The notes below the pieces were generated by a model that was not told the origin of the DNA, ran no database searches, and saw only the letters and a program-made list of their open reading frames with translations. From assembly GCF_005771525.1 (NCBI RefSeq), contig NZ_VAVZ01000033.1, forward strand, positions 1 to 41,838: a DNA stretch of 41,838 nt. The letters are read 5' to 3'. Source of the DNA: Nesterenkonia salmonea. Lineage in GTDB: Bacteria > Actinomycetota > Actinomycetes > Actinomycetales > Micrococcaceae. The number at the start of each line of letters is the position of its first letter. Position 1 is the first letter of the stretch. This document shows positions 17,250 through 23,675 of this stretch, piece after piece. The translations under genes were made by a program, and so were the position numbers.

Positions 17250-18092
17250 ATGGACCCTCTGATTACTGCCGAAGAATTGCACGGGTTAGTATCCTCGAAT
17301 TCATCCAACCTGCGGATTCTGGATGTGCGCTGGAAACTGGGGCGCGCCGATGGCAGGTCGGAGTACATTCACCGCCATCTGCCAGGTGCGGTGTACGTGG
17401 ATATGGACACTGAACTATCCGAACCCGGCCGTCCAGCACATGAAGGCCGGCATCCGCTGCCGTCCTTGGAACGCCTTCAAGCGGCCGCTCGCCGGTGGGG
17501 ACTCCACGACGGTGACACGGTCGTGGTCTACGACGACGCGAAGAACACCTCCTCAGCGCGAGCCTGGTGGCTCTTGCGTCACGCTGGTCTCTCTAATGTT
17601 CGAGTCCTCGACGGCGCTTTGGCCAGTTGGATCCGCGCCGGGTACCCCGTTGAAACAGGTGAGGTCCACCCGACGTCCGGCACCGTCTCCCTGCGCTACG
17701 GAACCCTGCAATACCTGACCATGGCCGACGCCGCCGAGTTCAGACAGCGTGGCACACTGCTGGATACCCGCGCCTCCGAACGCTACACCGGCGAGAGTGA
17801 GCCCTACGACCCCAGGCCAGGGCATATTCCCGGGGCAGTGAATGCCCCCACCACGGGCAATGTGGATGAAGCGGGCCACTTCCTCGCACCCGCGGACCTG
17901 CGCAGCCGATTCCTACAGGTCGGGGTAGACCCGGAGAGGCCTGTCGCAAGCTACTGCGGATCGGGCATCAACGGCTGCCACTCCACGCTGGCATTGGAGA
18001 TCGCCGGCTTCGAGGCCGTGCTGTACCCAGGGTCCTTCAGCCAGTGGTCCAACAATCCAGACCGTCCTGTGGTGCAAGGGGACAATCCCTGA
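17250..18092 (+). CDS. sseA: 3-mercaptopyruvate sulfurtransferase
   Basis: The product probably moves sulfur from 3-mercaptopyruvate to thiol acceptors or cyanide. It is a 280-residue two-domain rhodanese. The N-terminal domain has ILDVRW, HLPGAVYVDMDTEL and RVLDGALASWIRAGYPVE. The C-terminal domain has LLDTRASERYTGESEPYDP, GHIPGAVNAPT and the active loop YCGSGINGCHSTLALEIAG with Cys236. A CGSG(I/V) loop is the hallmark of mercaptopyruvate enzymes, in contrast to the CRIGERSSH loop of the divergent neighbour. Open frame continues far upstream, but ATG-17250 fits the family start and a leaderless promoter. Confidence 0.9.
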   Translation: MDPLITAEELHGLVSSNSSNLRILDVRWKLGRADGRSEYIHRHLPGAVYVDMDTELSEPGRPAHEGRHPLPSLERLQAAARRWGLHDGDTVVVYDDAKNTSSARAWWLLRHAGLSNVRVLDGALASWIRAGYPVETGEVHPTSGTVSLRYGTLQYLTMADAAEFRQRGTLLDTRASERYTGESEPYDPRPGHIPGAVNAPTTGNVDEAGHFLAPADLRSRFLQVGVDPERPVASYCGSGINGCHSTLALEIAGFEAVLYPGSFSQWSNNPDRPVVQGDNP

Positions 18093-18103
18093 GGGGAAGC
18101 ATC

Positions 18104-18730
18104 ATGAGCGCCACGCATCACATTCCAGGAATTCCTTTTCCACTGACCGCCTCCGAAGACTCCACATGGACTGTGGACCCTTCCGAGAAGTCCGTGAAAG
18201 TCAATGCGGCACCGCGCAGCGATATCTTTGTTGATCCGGGTTCTGACGGCCAGGTGGGCGCGGAGACACTTCTCAATGCCGCCACTTTGCTGGCAGACCT
18301 GCCAGACGGTGACTTCCAATTCAGCGCGCGGGTATCGGTGGACTTCCTCGCCATGTTCGATGCTGGTGTGCTTCTGCTCTGGATGGACGAACGGCACTGG
18401 GCAAAGCTGTGCTTCGAGTACTCCCCAGAGGGCGAGCCGATGGTCGTTTCGGTGGTCACCCGGGAGGTCTCCGATGATGCCAACTCCTTCACCGTCCACG
18501 GCGGGAGCATCTGGTTGCGCGTGTCCCGGACTGATGGTGTCTACGCCTATCACGCCTCCAACGATGCGCAGACCTGGCGCCTGGTGCGGATCTTCGTTCT
18601 TGACGCCCCGGGCAGTACCGCACAGATCGGTTTTGAAGCCCAGTCACCGACTGGAGATGGCTGTGCCGTGACATTCAGCCAGCCTAACTTCTCCACCCAA
18701 CGTCTGGCGCACTTCCGCGACGGCAGGTGA
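18104..18730 (+). CDS. DUF1349 domain-containing protein
   Basis: The 208-residue product matches DUF1349, a beta-sandwich of the concanavalin A-like lectin/glucanase superfamily. Supporting segments are FQFSARVSVDFLAMFDAGVL, LLWMDERHWAKLCFEYSP, VVSVVTREVSDDAN, WLRVSRTDGVYAYHASNDAQ and a C-terminal IGFEAQSPTGDGCAVTFSQ. No signal peptide is seen, so a cytoplasmic location is likely. The biochemical role of the family is not established. A GAGGGGAAG ribosome-binding site sits before the ATG. It follows sseA by 11 bp and is probably in the same transcript. Confidence 0.85.
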   Translation: MSATHHIPGIPFPLTASEDSTWTVDPSEKSVKVNAAPRSDIFVDPGSDGQVGAETLLNAATLLADLPDGDFQFSARVSVDFLAMFDAGVLLLWMDERHWAKLCFEYSPEGEPMVVSVVTREVSDDANSFTVHGGSIWLRVSRTDGVYAYHASNDAQTWRLVRIFVLDAPGSTAQIGFEAQSPTGDGCAVTFSQPNFSTQRLAHFRDGR

Positions 18731-18755
18731 TCCCGGTCTACGTGACCACGCCACA

Positions 18756-20531
18756 TCAGAACAGGCCGATGACCTGGCCCTCGGCGTCGATGTCGATGTT
18801 CTCTGCTGCGGGGTTCGCCCCCAGCCCGGGCATGGTCTGAATGGTTCCGCAGATGGGGTAGACGAACCCTGCCCCAGCAGACAGCCGCACTTCTCGGACC
18901 GGGAGCCGCCATCCGCGCGGCGCCCCCACCAGTTTCGGGTCCGCGGACAGCGACAGGTGCGTCTTAGCTACACACACCGGCAGCCGACCGTACCCGGCCT
19001 CTGTGTAGGCGGTGAGATCCTTGGCAGCCCGGGGGGAAAGGTCGACCCCGTCCGCCCCGTAGACCTCGGTGGCGATGGTCTCAATCTTCTCAACCAGCGA
19101 TTCTTCGTCCCGGTACAGAAGACGGAACGCTTCAGGTTCCTCAGCGGCCTCCGCCACCGCGTCTGCAAGTTCGAGTGCCCCGGCACCGCCGTCGGCAAAG
19201 TGCGTGGAGACTGCGCACCGGGCGCCTTCTTCGGCGGCGACCTGCGCGATCACCTCATGCTCGCTGGCAAAGTCGGTGGGGAAGGCGTTGATGGCTACCA
19301 CAGGGGTGACGCCGTGCCGGCGGATGATGCCCAGCTGGGCGCGCAGATTCTCGGCCCCTTCGCGGACCTCCTCCGGGCTCTCCTTCAGCATCTCCTCTGG
19401 CAGAGGCCTCCCGGCAACCACCCGGTGCCGACCTGAGTGCACTTTGAGCGCGCGAACGGTGGCCACCACCACCGCGGCGTCCGGGGACAGCCCCGAGACC
19501 CGGCATTTGATGTTGAAGAACCGTTCGGCTCCCATATCCGCAGCGAAGCCCGCCTCGGTGATCAGGTAGTCCGCAGTGCGCACTCCGATCAGGTCTGCCA
19601 CCACTGAGGAGTTCCCGGTGGCGATATTGCCGAAGGGCCCGCAGTGCACCAGCGCTGGCGTGTGTTCCACAGTCTGCAGCAGGTTTGGCTGGAGCGCTTC
19701 CCGCAGCAAGACGGTCATCGCCCCGGCAGCCTTGATGTCCTCGGCTGTGACAGGTTCACCGTCCCCGGTGGTGCCCACCACAATCCGCCCCAACCGGTCG
19801 CGCAGCTCCTCCAGCGAGCGCGCAAGTGACAAGGTGGCCATGACTTCGGATGCTGCGGTGATGTCGAACCCTGACTGCTGGAGGGGTCCGTTCGACGCCG
19901 CCCCTCCACCGGCAGGGCCCATCCCGGTGACGATCTGCCGCAGTGAGCGGTCGTTGACGTCCATCACCCGCCGCCAGGTCACCCGTTCCGGATGCAGACC
20001 GGAAGGGCTGCCGCGGTGCAGATGATTGTCAACCATGGCGGCCAACTGGTTGTGGGCGGCAGTGACAGCGTGCAGGTCCCCCGTGAGGTGCAGATTCAGC
20101 CGTTCCATGGGCACCACCTGGCTCCAACCTCCTCCGGTGCCACCGCCCTTGATCCCCAAAGTGGGACCCAGGGAGGGCTGCCGGACCGCGATGGTGGCCC
20201 GACGCCCAGATTTTTGCAGTCCTTGCCCAAGGCCTACGGCGGTGGTGGTCTTGCCCTCTCCCAACGGTGTTGGGGTGATGGCAGTGACCAGGATGTACTT
20301 CCCCGCCGGACAGTCAGCGAGCCGGCCGATCGCCGCCAAGTCCACTTTTGCCACTCCGCGCCCATAGGGTTCGATGAGGTCTTCGGCGAGGCCCATCGCT
20401 GCACTGATCTCATGAATCGGCCGCAGCTGTGTCCTGGCGGAGATTCCAAGACTGTCCTGAGCGGTCAGCGTCAGACTCGGCTGCTCGCCGGGGCCCCTGT
20501 CGCTTGTGGAGTGGGCCGTTGCGGTCATCAA
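18756..20531 (-). CDS. fhs: Formate-tetrahydrofolate ligase
   Basis: Fhs interconverts formate + THF + ATP and 10-formyl-THF + ADP + Pi. In a catabolic setting it can run backwards and yield ATP. The 591-residue product has the P-loop TPLGEGKTT (88-96), RQPSLGPTLGIKGGGTGGGW, EVMATLSLARSLEEL, PFGNIATGNSSV, TEAGFAADMGAERFFNIKCR and the C-terminal TIQTMPGLGANPAAENID, all typical. The N-terminus is about 30 residues longer than many homologues. Its ATG overlaps the metF stop (ATGA), so translation is coupled to the THF-dependent methyl-oxidation operon. The last gene is convergent with the DUF1349 gene. Confidence 0.96.
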   Translation of the reverse strand: MMTATAHSTSDRGPGEQPSLTLTAQDSLGISARTQLRPIHEISAAMGLAEDLIEPYGRGVAKVDLAAIGRLADCPAGKYILVTAITPTPLGEGKTTTAVGLGQGLQKSGRRATIAVRQPSLGPTLGIKGGGTGGGWSQVVPMERLNLHLTGDLHAVTAAHNQLAAMVDNHLHRGSPSGLHPERVTWRRVMDVNDRSLRQIVTGMGPAGGGAASNGPLQQSGFDITAASEVMATLSLARSLEELRDRLGRIVVGTTGDGEPVTAEDIKAAGAMTVLLREALQPNLLQTVEHTPALVHCGPFGNIATGNSSVVADLIGVRTADYLITEAGFAADMGAERFFNIKCRVSGLSPDAAVVVATVRALKVHSGRHRVVAGRPLPEEMLKESPEEVREGAENLRAQLGIIRRHGVTPVVAINAFPTDFASEHEVIAQVAAEEGARCAVSTHFADGGAGALELADAVAEAAEEPEAFRLLYRDEESLVEKIETIATEVYGADGVDLSPRAAKDLTAYTEAGYGRLPVCVAKTHLSLSADPKLVGAPRGWRLPVREVRLSAGAGFVYPICGTIQTMPGLGANPAAENIDIDAEGQVIGLF

Positions 20532-21430
20532 TGATCTCCCTCTTCGAGCCAGGTCAGCAGTCGTTGCCGCCAGATTTCCGTCTCTTTTAGCGCGTTGAAG
20601 GTGTACAGGTGAAGACCGGAGACGACGTCGCCTTTGCTCACCAGACCTGCCACCAGCGGTGTGGGATCGAAATGGCCGGAAGTGGCCAACCGCATGGCCA
20701 GGCCAGCCTTGCCGGATGCGAGAAAACGCAGAGAATCCCCGACGCCGATCCTCCCGGCGATGCGAAGAAGCCGCGCTGAGCCCACCGCGCCGGGAACACC
20801 GGCATACACCGGGAGGTTCACGCCGCGGGCACGGAGCCCTGTGGCCCAGTCGCTTACCGTCTGCGGGTCGAAGCAGAGCTGACCTACCACGCAGGAGGCC
20901 CTTTCGGCCTTCTGCGTGAGGGACTCATCAAGAGTTCGCTGGGAGATCTTGGGGTGCCCCTCCGGGTAGCCCGGCACACCGAGTTTCAGCTCAGGTGCCA
21001 GCCGGTGCACAGCTGCCAGGAGCTCCCAACCACTGGCAAATGCGGCATCTTGGGAGGCGGTCCCCTTGCCCCGCGAGGCCAGTCCATCCGCTTGGTCTCC
21101 GCCGACCACGAACACTTCCTGGATCCCTGCAGCCTGCAGACGGCCCATGGTGTGAGGAAGTGAACCCACCCGATGTTGAGTGGCCGCAAGGTGCGGCACC
21201 GCCCGGAAACCCTGACTGGCGAGGTCTTCTGTGGTCTCAAGCGTGGGGCCGGGTCCTCGAGTCGGTGAGGCTGTGATGGTGACGGTGGCGCCGACAGGCA
21301 GGTGGGCGACGGCGTCGTCGACGATCCCGTCCAACGGCAGCACCTCAAACCGGGGGTGGGCCAGCAGTTGACGCAGGGCGTGCCGGTGGGCCGGGGACAC
21401 CAGGGAGTCAGCGGGCAGCTTGGGATTCAC
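20528..21430 (-). CDS. metF: MetF-family methylenetetrahydrofolate reductase
   Basis: The family is a flavin TIM barrel interconverting 5-methyl-THF and 5,10-methylene-THF. The 300-residue product has FEVLPL (Glu29 in the catalytic Glu position), VTITASPTRGPGPTL, AVPHLAATQH, the FAD/folate segment VFVVGGDQADG, VPGYPEGHPKIS, QLCFDPQ, PVYAGVPGAV and LHLYTFNALKET. It resembles the divergent MetF group found beside THF-dependent demethylases more than biosynthetic MetF. Its place between a DmdA-like gene and fhs suggests it runs in the oxidative direction. The start is GTG, 12 bp after the upstream stop, with a GAGGGCG site; the stop overlaps the fhs start by 4 bp. Confidence 0.88.
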   Translation of the reverse strand: MNPKLPADSLVSPAHRHALRQLLAHPRFEVLPLDGIVDDAVAHLPVGATVTITASPTRGPGPTLETTEDLASQGFRAVPHLAATQHRVGSLPHTMGRLQAAGIQEVFVVGGDQADGLASRGKGTASQDAAFASGWELLAAVHRLAPELKLGVPGYPEGHPKISQRTLDESLTQKAERASCVVGQLCFDPQTVSDWATGLRARGVNLPVYAGVPGAVGSARLLRIAGRIGVGDSLRFLASGKAGLAMRLATSGHFDPTPLVAGLVSKGDVVSGLHLYTFNALKETEIWRQRLLTWLEEGDH

Positions 21431-21442
21431 TGGTGGGCGCCC

Positions 21443-22693
21443 TCAGGTCCCCGTGAGCAGGTGACCGTTGCCGGCGTCGAAAGACTGTTTGGGGATGTTC
21501 TTGGTGGGATCGACGAACGGCTTTGGCACCACCACTGCGGGTACCGCTCCGGAGGGTGTCTCGATCTCCAGCTCGGTGCCGGTTTCACTGAGACCGACAG
21601 GCACCATGGCGTAGCCGATGTTCCGCTCCAGACGCGGGGAGAAGCAGGCGGAGGTGACCTCTCCGACTCTGTGTCCGCTGCGCCAGACGGGGAAGGCTTC
21701 GATCATTGAGCCATCGTTGAAGGTGCCCAGCGCGGGTCCTCCTATAGTCACGCCGGCAAGCCTTCGGGTGACGCCCTCCTGTTTGATGCGCCTCAGCGCG
21801 TCCTTACCGATGAAGTCCGCCTCCTGGTTCAGGTCTACCATCCAGTCATACCCCATACCTACCTCGAACGGATTGGTCTGGTAGGTGATGTCGCAGCCGT
21901 GGGCGAGAATTCCGGCTTCGATTCTGCGCATGTGGCAGGGCCCTATGACCTTCATTCCGAAAGGTTCACCAGCGGCCCACACCGTATCCCAGAGCCGAAC
22001 GCCCTCACGTGAGGCGTTCTTGACGTAGATTTCGAAGCCCAGTTCGGCGGTGTAGCCGGTCCGGGAGACGATGACCTCCATACCGTCCAGCGTGTACTCC
22101 CTGAGCCGGTAGTAGCCGATGTCGAGTACTTCTGGGCCGAAGATCGCGGCCATGACTTTCCCCGAAAGCGGCCCCTGGACTTGCACGGGGCCGACGTCAG
22201 CCTCCTCGATCGTGACGTCCATACCGGAGTTGTGCGCCAACCCGCGGGCCCAGAGAAGGATGTCACTGTCAGCCAAGGAGAGCCAGAAGTGGTTCTGGCC
22301 CAGACGCAGCAGAACAGGGTCATTGAGGATCCCTCCGTCTTCAGCGGTCAGAAAGACGTACTTGCACTGGCCGACCTCGCATTTGTTGAGATCACGGGGC
22401 ACAAGCATGTTCGTGAAGGCGAAGGCGTCGGGTCCGGTGATTTCGATTTGCCTCTCGACGCCCACATCCCACAGCGTCACGCCCTGGAGCAGCGCCCAGT
22501 ATTCGGCCACCGGATCACCGTAGTGCCGCGGGTGGTAGGTGTGGTTATAGACGCTGTACATCGCTACGCCGTGGCGGCGGGACGCCCAGAAGAAGGGGGA
22601 TTTGCGGAGCCGGGGATACAGAAGGATCCGGGGGTCCGGGATGACGGCTTCGGCGCCGTCGGAACTGGCAAGCGTTTCCGTGTTGAGGGTCAT
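21443..22693 (-). CDS. DmdA/GcvT-like THF-dependent methyltransferase (demethylase)
   Basis: This 416-residue protein of the GcvT fold probably transfers a methyl or methylene group from a small methylated compound to THF. Segments such as ALLQGVTLWDVGVERQIEI, MLVPRDLNKCEVGQCKYV, LADSDILLWARGLA, VGPVQVQGPLSGKVMAAIFG and NPFEVGMGYDWMVDL closely recall DmdA (dimethylsulfoniopropionate demethylase) of marine bacteria and are less like glycine-cleavage GcvT. Possible substrates include DMSP, glycine betaine, dimethylglycine or another N-, O- or S-methyl compound; the sequence does not settle this. There is no gcvH or gcvP nearby, which argues against glycine cleavage. An AGGGAGG site precedes the ATG. 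It is the first gene of the operon with metF and fhs, divergent from an IclR regulator. Confidence 0.75.
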   Translation of the reverse strand: MTLNTETLASSDGAEAVIPDPRILLYPRLRKSPFFWASRRHGVAMYSVYNHTYHPRHYGDPVAEYWALLQGVTLWDVGVERQIEITGPDAFAFTNMLVPRDLNKCEVGQCKYVFLTAEDGGILNDPVLLRLGQNHFWLSLADSDILLWARGLAHNSGMDVTIEEADVGPVQVQGPLSGKVMAAIFGPEVLDIGYYRLREYTLDGMEVIVSRTGYTAELGFEIYVKNASREGVRLWDTVWAAGEPFGMKVIGPCHMRRIEAGILAHGCDITYQTNPFEVGMGYDWMVDLNQEADFIGKDALRRIKQEGVTRRLAGVTIGGPALGTFNDGSMIEAFPVWRSGHRVGEVTSACFSPRLERNIGYAMVPVGLSETGTELEIETPSGAVPAVVVPKPFVDPTKNIPKQSFDAGNGHLLTGT

Positions 22694-22741
22694 GAGAGCC
22701 TCCCTGCTGTCACATCATCGGAACACTTCCAGCATGACATT

Positions 22742-22781
22742 GTGTCGCGTATCACGCAATAGGTTGCACCATGCGCGACAC
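22742..22781. promoter_or_regulatory. 40-bp imperfect palindrome between the IclR gene and the C1 operon (probable operator)
   Basis: Counting outward from 22761/22762, 14 of 20 base pairs are complementary. GTGTCGCG (22742-22749) mirrors CGCGACAC (22774-22781), AT mirrors AT, and GCAA (22756-22759) mirrors TTGC (22764-22767). It is centred about 65-70 bp from both divergent start codons. This is the expected place and size for an IclR-family operator controlling both directions. Confidence 0.65.
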
Positions 22782-22825
22782 TGACGCTTGCCATACAGGC
22801 CCCCAACCGGCATGCTCAACACATC

Positions 22826-23632
22826 ATGAGTACCGAAACCACACCCTCCACCCCCTTCGCAGACTCTCCGGTGAAGTCCGTTGACCGCGCCCTCACGATC
22901 TTGAGCATCTTGGCACGCGAGGGTGAGACCAGTCTCAGCCGGATGGCCCGGGAGCTGGGGGTGCACAAGTCCACCGTGGGGCGCCTTGTCGGGACGCTTG
23001 TGCGCCACGACCTCGTAGAAGCTCCTGATGGTTCCGGCGGGTACCGGCTCGGTGTCGGTTGTCTGCGCCTAGCAGGCGCCACGGCCACGCGATTGGATCT
23101 CAGCGTGGAGGCCCAACCGGTGTGTGATGAGCTTTCGGCGGAAATTGGGGAGACCACTACGGTGGCCGTCACCCGCGACGGCGTCGCGATCAATGTTTGT
23201 CAGTCCGAGGGCAGCAGTACAGTCGCGATGCGCAACTGGATTGGCCAGCACACCGCCCTGCACGCAACGTCGAATGGGAAAGTGCTGCTGGCTCACCTTC
23301 CGGAGGAGGAGCGCACGGCCCTGCTTGGCGCTGGCCTGACTGGCTTCACTGAGCATACGCTGATCTGCCCCGAGGCGCTCGCCGAGGAGCTCCACAGCAT
23401 CCGCAGCCAAGGCTGGGCGTTCGCCGTGGAGGAATTTGAGGAGGGACTCAACGCGGTCGCTGCCCCGGTGTTCGACCACAGTGGCAGAGTTGTCGCCGGC
23501 ATCAGCGTCGCCGGACCCTCCTATCGGCTACCGCCGGCCAGGCTTCCGCTGGTTCGCGAGTCGGTGATCCGTGCTGCTGGGGCCCTGTCCCGTCGACTCG
23601 GGTATAGGGGCAACCCCATCACTGAGCAATGA
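22826..23632 (+). CDS. IclR-family transcription regulator
   Basis: The 268-residue product has an N-terminal winged helix (VKSVDRALTILSILAREGET, LSRMARELGVHKSTVGRLVG) followed by GYRLGVGCLRLAG. The C-terminal IclR effector domain includes HATSNGKVLLAHLPEEERTALL, GWAFAVEEFEEGLNAVAAPVFDHSG and AGISVAGPSYRLP. IclR proteins usually regulate an adjacent catabolic operon in response to a small carboxylate or methylated compound. It is divergent from the DmdA-like/metF/fhs operon and convergent with the dimethylglycine-oxidase-like gene. It is flanked by a 40-bp palindrome that it most likely binds. Confidence 0.9.
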   Translation: MSTETTPSTPFADSPVKSVDRALTILSILAREGETSLSRMARELGVHKSTVGRLVGTLVRHDLVEAPDGSGGYRLGVGCLRLAGATATRLDLSVEAQPVCDELSAEIGETTTVAVTRDGVAINVCQSEGSSTVAMRNWIGQHTALHATSNGKVLLAHLPEEERTALLGAGLTGFTEHTLICPEALAEELHSIRSQGWAFAVEEFEEGLNAVAAPVFDHSGRVVAGISVAGPSYRLPPARLPLVRESVIRAAGALSRRLGYRGNPITEQ

Positions 23633-23675
23633 CCCTCTCTGGTCTGGTGACTGCGCTGTAGCGCGCGAGAACTCG

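Noticed and set aside
21443-22693. Glycine cleavage system T protein
   Set aside because: No gcvH or gcvP is adjacent, and the sequence blocks resemble DmdA more than GcvT.
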